A DNA stretch of 64,000 bases from Solicoccozyma terricola (GCA_001600875.1 BCLD01000003.1:1-64000), one strand, 5' to 3'; positions 20,065 through 31,060 are shown, counted from the stretch's first letter. Notes: generated from the letters alone by a model not told the origin. Made by a program: numbers and translations.

Positions 20065-20405
20065 TGTTGGAAGTGGCGAGTACTCTGCTATGGCTGATGC
20101 TGAAGCATAGCATTGCAATGCATGGCAATGCATGTCACTGCAACATAGCAGAGTGCAGGTGGCAAAATGTCTTTGTTTTAATGTTGTCGGAGTACTATAT
20201 GTTGGAATATGTCAGATATGAGAGATCCTGTGATGCTCAAGACTTCCATACGTGGTGTCGCCAGAGAGTGAGCAAGGTACTGAAAAGATACGAAGGGCGT
20301 TAACACGTGAAACTATAACAATATATAGGGGCCACTTCTGGTAAGCTCGATGTACAACACAGAGAAAACAACCAAAGACAAAACAACCAACCATTTACAC
20401 CTGGC
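20065..20405 (+). mobile_element. LTR family 1 solo LTR, interrupted by a nested LTR
   Basis: The LTR starts TGTTGGAAGTGGCGAGTACT. The core with GCATTGCAATGC, GTGGCAAAATGTCTTTG and the TATA-like AGTACTATA follows. The nested element at 20200-20320 then interrupts it, and the LTR resumes with TATAGGGGCCACTTCTGG and CTCGATGTAC. The 3' end is unclear (near 20405). Confidence 0.75.
20200..20320 (+). mobile_element. Nested 121-bp LTR-like element
   Basis: It starts TGTTGGAATATG and ends ACTATAACA. The flanks are CTATA on the left and ATATA on the right, a likely 5-bp target duplication with one mismatch. Removing the insert restores the AGTACTATATAGG seen in the LTR at 28439. A related but longer copy is at 7303-7485. 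Confidence 0.7.
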
Positions 20406-20597
20406 GCAGCAACTAAATAAGCTGGCCATCCTTGCACGAAGGGAAGACAGTTCCTCGATTGTCACCAAACAAAGGTTGACTCTTGTTCTAACTGTCATTT
20501 TCGTGTTACGATATCCTCTGTTCCTGATCTGTGCACCGACCAACTTTCAAGACCTGCGTCGCCTTGGTCGAGGCTTCCGTGGGCTTCTGTGGCCCAG

Positions 20598-20980
20598 CTA
20601 GATGGGTGTAGAACGTCTTGGCGAAAGCGATGGCACCAGAGTCGATGACTGGCTCCTCCATGACGATCACCATCTTCACAGCATCTGCAATGACCTGGGC
20701 TTGGTTTGCGCTGTAGCAGGCATTGAGGATCGCTCCTCGCAGTTTCCAGTTGCGGTGTGCCAATCTCAGCACGTTCGCCAAGGCACTCTTATCCACCTCG
20801 ACGGCTTCACCATCATCCCCCACGAAGTAAAGGTCCTTATCGCCATGACCGCTGAAATGAAGTATGTCTGGTTTCACCGAGGGCAGCGTTTGGCTGAGAT
20901 CCGCGGGGCGACTGCTGTGGAGAACCTCCAGTCTGAAATTTTGCGGTTGACCGCCATATTTGAGAGCTTGTCGTCGTGGG
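20598..20980 (-). pseudogene. Duplicated CHAT-domain segment
   Basis: The minus-strand frame has DILHFSGHGDKDLYFVG, ILNACYSANQAQVI and DSGAIAFAKTFYTHLAG. It is about 90 percent identical by eye to exon A of the CHAT-patatin gene. The copied block corresponds to 18172-18530 and ends sharply on both sides. On the right, it runs directly into copia reverse-transcriptase sequence; on the left, into sequence next to the solo LTR. It lacks the start, the membrane helix and the patatin part. It retains both the His and Cys motifs, but as a fragment it should not make a full domain. Confidence 0.8.
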
Positions 20981-21029
20981 GTTTTCCAGATCGACTGTGA
21001 AAGGACGTTTCAAGACTTGGGGGTTGTAT

Positions 21030-21195
21030 TTCATTGGTTTGCCGGTCTCGCCATCGATTTTCCGGGTGTAGACCCACTTAGCACCAATCACGCGCATGGA
21101 TGGCTGTCGCTCAACCACGTCTCAAACCTTGTACTGGTCCATTTTTGCCGGTTCAGCTTTCATCGCAGGTTGCCAGTGCTCCGACACTCGTCCGA
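21030..21195 (-). mobile_element. copia reverse transcriptase, N-terminal fragment
   Basis: The minus-strand frame reads VSEHWQPAMKAEPAKMDQYK, then VERQPSMRVIGAKWVYTRKI and DGETGKPMKYN, the start of the RVT_2 domain. A TGA at 21122-21124 stands where copia proteins usually have Trp (YKVWDVV). The fragment is fused to the duplicated CHAT block. Confidence 0.85.
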
Positions 21196-21254
21196 ATTCT
21201 TGACATCTCGGTAGGACTGGGGTGTTGAGAAAGCAGAGTAAGCTTATGCTTCTG

Positions 21255-21350
21255 TGAGATATGTTAAGAGGAATGGACTGGGATCTCTGCCTCAGCAACT
21301 ATAGTAATGTTGGAGAGTAGTAGTTACAAGAGAGCCTACCTGGGATCTCT
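21255..21350 (+). mobile_element. LTR family 7 fragment
   Basis: It starts TGTTAAGAGGAATGGACTGG and has the unit GGGATCTCTGCCTCAGCAAC-TATAGTAATGTT, then GTAGTTACAAGAGAGCCTA and a second GGGATCTCTGC. The same structure is found inverted at 47930-48040. Confidence 0.65.
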
Positions 21351-22060
21351 GCCGCGAGCGAACCAATTGGACAGAGAGGCAGGCACTGGGCTGGAAGAAA
21401 GAGAGCGAACCAATTGGCACTATAATCGCTGGTGAACCACTCGGTGTGAGAGTCGATGGTGGACCAATCTGTGTGTGGGTTGCTGGTGAACGGGTTGCTG
21501 GCGGCGGGTGATGGCGAGCCGGTGATGCAGCGAGCCAATCGGTTGGAGGGATTCCGATTTGGGGAGCTGTTCGGTAGGAGGTTGAGGTGTTTAGGGAATC
21601 GGCTCGAGAGAGCGGGTATAGCGGATTGGGAACCGGTGATAGGGAAGCATGTTGATTCGGTGAGCGGGAAAATCGTGGATTTGGTGAGGAGGCAAGGAGG
21701 CCGTATGCTTACAATTGCCGGCATTGGCATCCGACATGAGCAACTATTTCCCCAAGTTGGTCGCAGGTAGTTGACACTGGCCAACACCGACTGACCTCGA
21801 CCATCTCTGGTACCACTTGTACCAGCCCTGCACACACCATATCCATCTCCATCGATTGCCAATGGACGTAGGGTACTATGTCACTCGCAGGACCTCGGCA
21901 TTGTGATACAGGATTACTCAAAGCACTACTCGGCCCGATAGCAAGTGGACAAGTTTCCCTATTTGTTTTGGGTACTGAGGGCACCCATTTTTATGTCTCT
22001 CTCCATGAACTTAGCTGATCGATATAGAATAGAGAGTCAGGTGAGCAGTCTATCCTCGGG
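21350..22060. other. Unassigned sequence with overlapping frames
   Basis: A 187-codon minus frame (21862-21299) and a 104-codon plus frame (21456-21770) overlap. The region has internally repetitive GAACCAATTGG-like and GTTGCTGG-like words. I recognise no domain in either frame. Confidence 0.35.
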
Positions 22061-22069
22061 CGTGATAAT

Positions 22070-22350
22070 CATCGTTAGATCGTGAGCCCGAACCTTACTC
22101 GCTAAGTGCTATTGCACCCTGGTTATCACAGAAGACAGTAAAGCGCCCCTGCGGCTGTCCGAGGTCCTTCAGAACTCGACTCAGCCACGTCCCTTCTTTT
22201 ATCGCTTCCGCCAATGCCATCTACTCGGCCTCGCAAGTGGACAGGGCTACCGTAGCCTGTCTGTTCGACCCCCAAGAGATAGTGGATCCCTCGTAGCTGA
22301 AAATGTATCCGATGGTAGACCTCCTAGTGGCTAAATCACCATACAACATC
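22070..22350 (-). mobile_element. copia RNase H remnant
   Basis: The minus strand reads [34 protein letters not shown], a TAG, then MALAEAIKEGTWL and FCDNQGAIALSE. The stop (22221-22223) replaces the Tyr of the usual EAEYMA. Homology ends near 22070. Confidence 0.85.
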
Positions 22351-22859
22351 CGTAGGGACAGTGTTGGTGCTGAGTGATTGAATACTCAGCAACCGGACTT
22401 TCAGCGTCTGAAGAAAGTCCTCACAAGATGCATGTCTGCCTCTCAACGCCAGTCACCGCCGACATTGAACTGCTAGACGACCCGATTTGGAATTTCTAGG
22501 GAAACAAGCTTCTAGCTGGCGGGCTTGAACGGTGATTGGATGCCCAGGGGCGTGGTAGCTTCCGATGGCGCCCAGCTAGACTCGGATTACAGGTGTGCTG
22601 ATGACACCAACGTCACCACCCTAATTCTTTCCCCTGGACTCTTGGATTTCGATGGTGGGAAGAGCTTGACCATGTTGGCAACTTGCCTGAATGGGATGAA
22701 GGACAACAGGGTGAGAAAGAGTGAATCCTTAAGGCAGCATGCACCCGAACTTACGAATAGCTGACCTACTTCGTCGAGCTGTAGTTGGGAGGAGTCATTC
22801 GTGGGCCGACGTGACTTTCATCTCAAACGACAACGCCCGACAATTTGCTCTTCGACGGT

Positions 22860-25026
22860 CTACGTGGATGATTGGACGAAACCCAACGGCCAGTAGCATC
22901 GGTTTCCAATATGGTCAAGCAAAGGTCCGGGTGAGTGGGTACTGTCGGCTGTCGTCAATATGATGGCACTCACTAAATGGTATGGGGCTGCGCGTTTGAA
23001 AGGGCGTGAACTTGGTACATTGTGGGATCCTCATTGCCAATCGATCTAACGACTGATCTCTTAAACAACTTTATTCCCAACATATCATAGGGGGGTTGGC
23101 TCCTCCTTGGTGAGACAATCGAAGAGGGCATCTGAGGTCTCACCCTTGACACTCACGCTTCGTATTCTTCCCGTTCAGAATCCTGGCTCAGTCCAGCATT
23201 GTTCCAAAATCTTCCCAATGGGACCGTCGATGAGTGGACCTTCTGCACCAATCAAGACCGCAACGCAGCCACTGCCGCCCTTCAGAATCACTGGAACACT
23301 TTCATCACCCAGGACGACTTCTACCAGATTGCCGCAGCAGGTCTCAACCATGTACGATTGCCCATAGGTGCTTGAAGTCTCATCTTGTCACGAGGAGTTC
23401 GGGGTACTGATGCTTCTGTGTCTTCTCTTGTTGTAGGTTTCTGGGCATGGGATGTATCTGGTGGGGAGCCCTATATCCAGGGTGCAAAGCAATACCTGTA
23501 CCTCGCCATTGGCTGGGCGAGGACCGCCGGAATCAGGATCATTGTTAGCAAATGTGTGGGATGTGAAGAATCGCTGCTAACTACATCTCTGTTGATGAAT
23601 GCAGATCGACCTTCATGGTGAGATGAGCATTTGAGAGTGTCCGGTGGCAGTCCTTATCCAACTGAATTGCTGATCATCCTCGTGAATAGGCGCTCCTGGC
23701 TCCCAAAACGGTACCCTATGCCACAAAATTTAGGAACGATACTGGCTGAATCAAAAATCATCACTCCCTTCAGGTTACGACAACAGTGGTCATCAAGGCC
23801 CGGCGAACTGGGCTACACAGCAGTCCAACATTGATCGCACCAGAGCCATCATCCAGTCCATCGCTCAAGAATTCTCTGCCCCACAATACGGTGACGTTGT
23901 AACTGCACTGTCGCTGCTGAACGAACCGGCCGGATATCTCAACACACAGTTGCTCGGTGCCGACGTGCAATACACCAGTGAGCGCTGCACCATTGATCTT
24001 CAATGATGCTGGTTTTGAAGCTGATGAGAGATGCCCCATTGCAGTCGATGCCTATAACATTGCTCGATCCCCCTGGGCTTCCCAAGGTAATTCAACTCAA
24101 TCAAACTTCTTGGTTATCTACTCCGATGCCTTCCAGGCACCGTCCTACTGGGACGGCATGTTTCCCTCCTCACCTACCTCCCACGTTGCTCTTGACCACG
24201 TTCGTTGGAAGAAATTCCATTTAACCAAAGGCATTGCATTTCTTATTTGGTCTCCATCTTTGACAGCATCATTCTCAAGTCTTTGACGGTGTTCAGAGGA
24301 CGTACTCACAGCATCTCAGTGTCAGTCCATGCGAACATCGCCGGAAAACCGGCCCTCGCTGACCGATCATCATATTATGCCTTTCAGACCGCCTGTGGAC
24401 AGGCCTCTCTTCTTCAGTCCTCTCCCAATTGGCCAATCGTAAGTCGGTGAGCTGAGCGTCGCAGCATAGCTGACGCCCCACCTGCACAGGTGGGAGAGTG
24501 AGTCACAATATTGCGGAAGAGTTGGATATTGTAGGATGACTGACCCTACCGAGTACTTGACTTGGGTCTCATGTTTCAGATGGAGTGTGTACCATGCTTG
24601 AATGATGAGCAAGTCGAGCTGGCAGTAGAAGCTGATGTCAATACACATTGCTTGTACAGGCCTGGCAACCCCACAATCACGTAACCTGAAAACCAAGTGA
24701 GTTTCTGGACCCGAAAGCTCTTGGTAATTACGGTGCACAGCGCTTATCCATAGTGATCATCCTTGCACTTCTGCAGGGCATATCTTACCTTCTTGCGCAA
24801 CTTCTGGGATGCCCAGACCCAGACCTTTGAGAACAATGGTCAGGGATGGATTTTCTGGACTTGGAGGGCGCCGAACGTGAGTGGATCCTGAAGATACCGG
24901 GCATAGGCTGTGTCTGGCTCATGCGCACCTCTTATACAGACTCCCGAGTGGAGTTACCAGAATGGAATGCGTCTGGGATTCATTCCCAAGGTTGCTACCC
25001 AGCATCTTTCACTCACCTGCTCATAA
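22860..25026 (+). CDS. Secreted-type GH5 exo-beta-1,3-glucanase, many introns
   Basis: Exons joined by eye give GGWLLLE / SWLSPALFQNLPNG, TFITQDDFYQIAAAGLNHVR, PIG / FWAWDVSGGEPYIQGAKQY, IDLHG / APGSQNG / YDNSGHQGPANW, the acid/base motif LLNEPAGYLN (about 23920), FLVIYSDAFQAPSYWDGMF, HVALDH / HHSQVFDGVQRTYSQ, ACGQASLLQSSPNWPI, then VGE, and a C-terminus FLRNFWDAQTQTFENNGQ ... GWIFWTWRAPN / TPEWSYQNGMRLGFIP, with TAA at 25024-25026. These match EXG1-type glucan 1,3-beta-glucosidases (GH5), which release glucose from cell-wall beta-1,3-glucan. At least ten short introns fit, for example 23117-23174, 23367-23432 and 24913-24950. The nucleophile segment VGE is followed by GTGAGT, so a very short exon or a stop is implied there. 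The first exon and signal peptide are not resolved. Its 3' end faces the multicopper oxidase. Confidence 0.85.
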
Positions 25027-25166
25027 CTGGTGACTCGTCCGACGAGTCGTCGCCTTACCAGCATTGCCGGACGACTCACCATCTTCTGGGGATAAGCCCA
25101 GATCTGAAGGAAAAGGAGAGCAAGTTCAGGATAAGCCACACCACTGCCCCAATCGCCTAAATGCCC

Positions 25167-27836
25167 TCACGGTTCTCCCGCAAAGTCAGTGGTCGAATTC
25201 GTTCCCACAACCTTCCCACTCGTTGCTACATTCTGAGCAGCACATTGCCCCAACATATTCTGAGGGATCGTTAGCTCTCTTTGCATGATGTCAGGAGCAC
25301 TGATAAATTCCATCGCTAGACCACTTGACAAATGCCAGTCGATCTGGCGAATTTCCACCCACACTCAATCAACACTGATTCCATCTTGACGCTGGGGGTT
25401 GAATTACTCACATGGCAATGGCAGAACCAAGCTCCAGGATTATCAGCTCTAAACCTCAAAGTGACCGAACCACCACCAGGAACAGTAATCGTATCTCTTC
25501 TCGAAGGATTGACTTGTCCCTCAACAACAGGCGGGTTCACAGTTGTATCATTTGAGCTAACATCAAATGATCGAGAGATGATTGGAATTCGTGTCCATGA
25601 AGATGGAACGGATGGAATCCGGTGTCCCTGTAAGATTTGGTTTGGTGGATTAACGTTCGGTATTCACAATTTCTGGCCAGAGCGTGTGCACACTCACCAG
25701 TTGAAGACGGTCAACTGAATGTTTTGCAGATGCTCGAGAACGATAGCATGCGTTTGTTTTCCATACACTCGGGGAAGAAACGAGTTGTTACCCATGGTCA
25801 TTGCTGTGATGATGCTGGGAACTGTCGGCTCGAGGTAGGTGCTGCAATGGAAAGAGGATCAATGGATGACAGAAGAATAATGCGGTAGTCATGATCTAAC
25901 ATGTTGTTGATTGTGGATACGACAAGTAGTGTTCAGCGCAGCCAACGTCAACGCTCGCCGAGCAACACTAACAAGCAGCTCATTGGTACCATCGTTCCAG
26001 GTCTACAGACAGCCCAGTCAGATCAGATTGTCTAATGCCTTCCCACATCGATGACCCCTCACAGTGAAGAAAACATTCAACGTGTAATTTGCATCAGGAG
26101 GAGCCTGCGCCTTTGCCATGAGGGGAGTGGTGGAGATATCATTAAAATTCCCCCAATCGGCAACTTCCACCGCCTCAGCATCAGCGTTATTGGCAGAGTA
26201 TTGGATTTGAACGGTGTTATTAAGAACGAGGGAGTCTGGTACAATGTCGTACCTGCCATCCTTAAGCTCAGTACGGACGCTGACCAGGCAGAGATGTATG
26301 TGACTCACATGAGGGGTTCCTGCATAAACATGAATGCAAAGTTCGTATCGGTCTCATTCGTCGCTTCAACGAGAATAGAGTATCTCTGCGCAACAGCAAC
26401 CAGCAAAATATCGACTTCATATGGTTCAACTTCGGTACCATCTAGCTCGATGATTGCGTCGTATGATTTTGCATGGTCAAGTGGAACCCGTGACCATCTC
26501 TATTGTTTAGCCAGAATCGAGCGTCAACTAAACTCGTTAAACTCACTAGCCAAAGCACTCATATTGATCAATCGGATCCTGTACCTTTTCCCAGCTTCGA
26601 ACGGTAGGAAGGCATAATTGCTTACACGTTGTCCAGCTGAGATCTCAGCTTGAGTGTTCATGTAAGTCTCATTGTGCATGACGTAGATGACTGCGGATTC
26701 TGGTACCGAGAACGGGATAAGGTGTTAGGAAAACAAGGAGTGAAGAATGAGAGCGGATCTCACCTGGGATGGGTTCCGCTCCACTCGGGTTTGTCTGACA
26801 ATTGGAGAATTGTGATCAACAGTTTGTCCGCCACTTTGATGATGAACCGACTTGCCCATGTAATGAACTGATTTTCAATCAAATCCTGATGTTGTCGATG
26901 ATACCTGTCAAGGCAAACCCCCGACCTTCGTCATCATCCATCGCTTCCAGCTCCCAGTGGAAGGACACTCACCAATCAGACATAATGACGGTGAACTCGT
27001 CATCCCAAGTAATGTTATCCGTCCTGGAGACGTTGGGGTGGATGATAACGGCTATCATTACGTGAAGAATTCCAACACGTCAGACCGACATAGAACCCGG
27101 TAGACGATGGTATGATGGACTCACGAGCCCGAAGACCATCGACGTATTGACCTAATGGACGAATTACAAGAAAATATAAGGGAATGCCGCACTCAAAGCG
27201 ATCTTCTCGCGTCGTTCTTACCCTTGAAATGACCCTGTATGCAGATGCAATACATCATGAGCAGACCTTTCGCAGCGACTAAAGCATTCTTCCACTCACA
27301 TGGATCCAGTAAGTGCCACTCTGCTCCAGTGCAAAACAACCAACCAAGAAGAAACCGCACCTTAGTATCCACTCCACTTCCCTTCCCTTCTCATGCATGT
27401 GCTCACCTGCAAATCCACCGGAATCTCATAAGTCAATTCCTCCCCACTCGGACACTGTGTTAATCCAACGGCACCATCGTAATAAATTGAACTATTGAAG
27501 AAATTTCCATGTGTATGAAGTGCAGTACCGATTTCTGGACCGAGGGGACCACCTACACCGTTGTATGCATGAACTCGGAGTGTGCCGTATTGGTTTACTA
27601 CTATTGGTGGCGGTCTATAAACCACATGAAAGGATGGTGAAATGAGGCTAAAACAAGATGGAAGGACAGGAAACTCACGGCCAAGTCCCATCGACGCCAA
27701 TAACTCTCCTGTCAAACAATCCATCCGGATTTGCCATAGCATAAGAAATATTCCAAAAATGTTCGACCAAAGCCGCTTTCACGACAGTCGTAGAGAGGAT
27801 GAGAGTCGCTACGAAAAACAGAACCCTTGGTACCAT
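25167..27836 (-). CDS. Fet3/ascorbate-oxidase-type multicopper oxidase
   Basis: The start at 27836 ([19 protein letters not shown]) gives a clear signal peptide. Exons carry [20 protein letters not shown], the first copper motif [40 protein letters not shown]...[59 protein letters not shown] / [15 protein letters not shown], and the C-terminal copper motif GAWFCHCH / [16 protein letters not shown] is at 25167-25169. These motifs bind the four copper ions of ferroxidase/laccase enzymes, which oxidise Fe(II) or phenols at the cell surface. Introns start GTGAGT or GTAAGA. No C-terminal membrane anchor is seen, which favours a secreted laccase/ascorbate-oxidase over a true Fet3. No iron permease gene lies beside it. 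It seems intact, though I did not verify every exon join. Confidence 0.85.
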
Positions 27837-27899
27837 GCTGAAATGAGATGACGGGTTGAGAATAGGAAGGAAAGAGGAGAAGGAAGATGACACGGGGAT

Positions 27900-28430
27900 T
27901 GTGCATATACAAGCACCATTTCAAGTCTTTTCGCTTCCCTCTTTTATTAACCCTTTTATTAGTTCAAGCTAAACCCGACAACTCGAAGTGAGCAGAAAAT
28001 AGAACATGAACGAGCAGAGGGAGCACCCTTCCCTGCCGCGAATGTATGTTTCTAATCAGATAAAATGGGAATAAGCGCAGATAGCGAAATCACCCGATAG
28101 GAGACGCGCTTCTGTCTTGTAAGTAGGGGAAAAGTTTTGTTTTAGAGGGTCGTCGTTTGTCTAGGTCCTGCCTTATCTGATTAAAGCGCCTTGGAATTAC
28201 AGGATGGAATGATGGTAGGAGTACGTTAGTCAGAAGGGAAGGTTCTTCGCCGAATCAAACGTTAGGTTCGTCAGAATCACAGGGTCTCATTGCTCAATTC
28301 TTTTCGTACTGATGTATTGAGATGTGTATACACGTGAAGCGCCTACTTTGACTGGTCGAAAACGATCCCATCGGTATATCAACAACTCGGCCTTTACATG
28401 ACACGCACTACTTTAGCAAGAGTGGTAGAA
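27900..28430. other. Spacer upstream of the oxidase and LTR
   Basis: This is probable 5' flank of the minus-strand multicopper oxidase, followed by AT-rich sequence. No gene is seen. Confidence 0.4.
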
Positions 28431-28438
28431 CCAATCAT

Positions 28439-28640
28439 TGTTGGAAGTGGCGAATACTGTGCTATGGTTGATGCCGAAGTGTAGCATTGCAATGCATGGC
28501 AGTGCATGGCACTGCAGCATAGCAAAGGATGCAGGTGGCAAAGATCTTTGTTCCAATGTTGTAAGAGTACTATATAGGTCTGCCACTTCTGGTCAAGCTC
28601 GATGTACGATAGAACGAAAAATAGCCAATAATTTACAACA
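28439..28640 (+). mobile_element. LTR family 1 solo LTR, full-length example
   Basis: It starts TGTTGGAAGTGGCGAATACT and ends ATTTACAACA, giving TGTTG...CAACA ends over 202 bases. It includes GCATTGCAATGC, CACTGCAGCATAGC and a TATA-like ACTATATAGG. I see no target duplication (ATCAT / GAAGT). A run of 18 T (about 28653-28670) follows. Confidence 0.8.
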
Positions 28641-28739
28641 GAAGTGACTTTTCTTTTTTTTTTTTTTTTTTGGGATTCAATTTGAACAGAAGGAACCTGG
28701 AACTCTTTCACTTGCTGTGAAGCCCGATAATCCTTCCCC

Positions 28740-30163
28740 TTAGTGGAACACACCGGCTTGGACCTTGTTCGCAGCGTCCCTTTCGGCTGCTGCAAACTCG
28801 TCGACCTTGGTGCTTGAGAATTTCCTTGCTGGGACACGGTCCGCGAACAGGATGTCCAACTCTCCGTAGGTCCTGTCTTTCGGCTCAGGGAGACGGAAGT
28901 AGGTCTATGAAAGGGAAGAGAATGAGAATCTTTCCTCAGTTTCTGGGTTGGTTATACGCGGAGCTTACCCAAGTGATACCGAGTACAGAGCATCCAAACC
29001 AAACGAACCCCGCCTTGGTACCCCAAACTAAGCTGTCGGGTTCAGCATGTACGGATTTAGGAAGCTGATGACGACAACCTGACAGTGGAAAAATGAGTCA
29101 GGTTGGACGCCGTCATTCACGTCTTAGAACCAAGAACTTTGGTCCAGACACTCACACTGATGTTGTCTGATGGAAAGGGGGTACTGCAATTGGTTTCGGA
29201 AAGGTTGCCAGGTTCAGAAAGACCGCCACTCACAGGTGTTTTGAGCGAGAATGACAGTCTTAGCTCGAAGACAAGTCGAGCCAATTGCGGCCACCAATGA
29301 GAACGTGACGGGTCAGATGCTCAGGTCGTAGACACCCATGAATAGGATGAGCAACGCTCCTACGGCGTACTTGGAGCTCGCGTTAGTTGGAACCGTTCCA
29401 AGGATACCGACGGTGAGCGTGATAGTCGCCAAGGCTATAGAGAAAATTGGGATATGTTGTGAGCACGAGCTTGCAGGGATGTACGCAAATGGATCATGAA
29501 CTTACCGATTAATCCATATAAGTAGATCTTTCTCCTTCCGACACTTTGCATCAACGGGCAGGAACAAATGGGACCAATCGCTCCAACGCAACTCATCACA
29601 AGGTTCAAAGTGGATGCCTTTGGAATTGTGCCATTCCCAAAGTCAGCTGAAGCGACCGAGTGTGGTCATATCCCCTGCAAGCCGAACGTACGGTAGACGG
29701 CGAGAGGCCTGCTAGTTCGAGGAAATAAGTGGCGTAAACCATCAATGGAGATCCACAAATCATCTGCGCATTGGGACCACCTGAATTGTCAAAAAGGAAA
29801 AAAAATGTCAGGCCTTAGTACACTCACTTGGAAGAGCCATAGGAGGCAAGCGATCTCAGTTCGTCGGAGGTTGACGCCCTTGAAACACTCCTAGTAGCTG
29901 GTCCCGGAAGTTGTCTCCAGTTCCATCTCGTTGGTGTGCACCATCATTGCCACAGACTGCTTGGCATCTTGCACAGTGAAACCTGCTTTCGTCGAGGTAA
30001 GACGTAATACCGCGTGTTCTGCTTCTACTGCCTTTCCTTTCCTAACGAGAAACCAAGGTCTACAAGCGAGAAAGAAGGCAGTATGAGCGGTGAGCCAGCG
30101 GCCCGGAAGACCAGGGAGACCATGAGAGCTTACGATTCGATCAAAGGCACGGGACAGATCCAC
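28740..30163 (-). pseudogene. MFS sugar (alpha-glucoside type) transporter, 5'-truncated
   Basis: The minus strand encodes the cytoplasmic loop PWFLVRKGKAVEAEHAVLRL and AMMVHTNEMELETTSGTSY, then ECFKGVNLRRTEIACL, MICGSPLMVYATYFLELAG, TLNLVMSCVGAIG, MQSVGRRKIYLYGLIG, and the end FRLPEPKDRTYGELDILF ... FAAAERDAANKVQAGVFH with TAA at 28740-28742. This is the second half of a 12-helix sugar:H+ symporter. TAG at 29891-29893 replaces the Trp of SYWECF, and TGA at 29313-29315 interrupts YDLSIxPVTFSL. A one-base shift near 29045 breaks NPDSLVWGTKAGF. The first six helices are missing, and telomere-like repeats start just upstream at 30187. It is a clear pseudogene. Confidence 0.85.
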
Positions 30164-30186
30164 TGGACAGCAAATGGGATCTGGCC

Positions 30187-30214
30187 GCCATTTACCCCTA
30201 ACCCCTAAGGGGTG
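30187..30214 (-). repeat. Telomere-like tract, (TTAGGGG)2
   Basis: On the minus strand CCTTAGGGGTTAGGGGTAAA directly abuts the truncated 5' end of the sugar transporter remnant. Confidence 0.6.
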
Positions 30215-30342
30215 TCAACATGTTCGGCAGTTTCTCGGAAACATCCGTACAGACAGACCAAGCATACCCACGAGGGAGCGCTCATGCCAGCACTCATCCA
30301 GGGCAGTTAAAACATTGCGAAGGGCGAGTGGGTTTGTCTATT

Positions 30343-30376
30343 GTTCTATGACCGGATGCGTCTCTATTCAACATGG
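30343..30376 (-). mobile_element. LTR family 4 terminus
   Basis: In reverse complement TGTTGAATAGAGACGCATCC-GGTCATAGAACAAT matches 49736-49770 almost perfectly. The leading TGTTG suggests an LTR end. A second shared block, CAGAAGGGTAACCGAC, occurs at 31098 and 49913. Confidence 0.6.
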
Positions 30377-30639
30377 CTCGGCCGGTGTCAAGTTTCCGGC
30401 TTGACTCTGTCTCACCTCAAACCTACTCGGACAATCTTTGTTGTATGATTCGCACAGAGTATGAATCGTGGAGTTACGTCTAATTTCCTGATGTGCTTTT
30501 TCATGACCCATTGAGACTAGAATATCTAGCTCGAAACAAAATGTGGTGCGACGCATTGATCTAGATACACAATAAACGACTTGTTGGACAAGATCTCGAC
30601 ACGTATGATTTCAGCTCACTGGGTTACACCATGCAGATG

Positions 30640-31060
30640 CAATGATCCAACCAAGCATTGCCACGAACTGAGCTGCACCAGACCTACTTGGATACATGGA
30701 CTCGATATGAGAGTGGATAGCCTTGCTCAACTCTCCCATGGTTGTCCAGTACTTGATGTCTTTCACCTGCCAAAAGGAATCAGCTAGGGAGAAGGGAAAG
30801 GCAATAGTGAGAGAAACAAACATCTGACATCGCACCTTGTTTCCATTTCTGAAGAGCAAGACATGTGGAAGCTCGTATACACTATACTCTTGCGCTATTT
30901 GCTCCCCCACTGAAGTGTCCCAATCTACTGACATAAAGGCTACTTTTCCTTGTGCATCCCTTGCGTGTTATTGTAGGACCAAAGCGGCATGTCTCATGGT
31001 AAGCCATGGAACAAGGTTCCAGGGAAGGTCCTGTGGAGTGTCTCAGAAATGATGGATAGC
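30640..31060 (-). pseudogene. Thioredoxin-like fold remnant without the CxxC site
   Basis: The minus strand reads ARDAQGKVAFMSVDWDTSVG and EQIAQEYSVYELPHVLLFRN-GNKV, then, after a GTGCGA... intron, KDIKYWTTMGELSKAIHSHI. This is the beta-alpha-beta core with cis-Pro (LPHVLLFRNG) of the thioredoxin family. Where W-C-x-x-C should stand, the sequence reads VPWLTMRHAALVLQ with no Cys, and a TAA follows before HARDAQGK. It is either a non-catalytic thioredoxin-like protein or, more likely, a pseudogene. No neighbour suggests a role. Confidence 0.6.

Noticed and set aside
21299..21862. 187-codon minus frame as a secreted Ser/Pro-rich protein
   Set aside because: It arises from repetitive GC-rich words, has no signal peptide or intron signals, and a plus frame overlaps it.
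28394..28837. 147-codon minus frame across LTR and poly-T
   Set aside because: It runs through an LTR and a homopolymer. The real coding part is the end of the sugar transporter in another frame.
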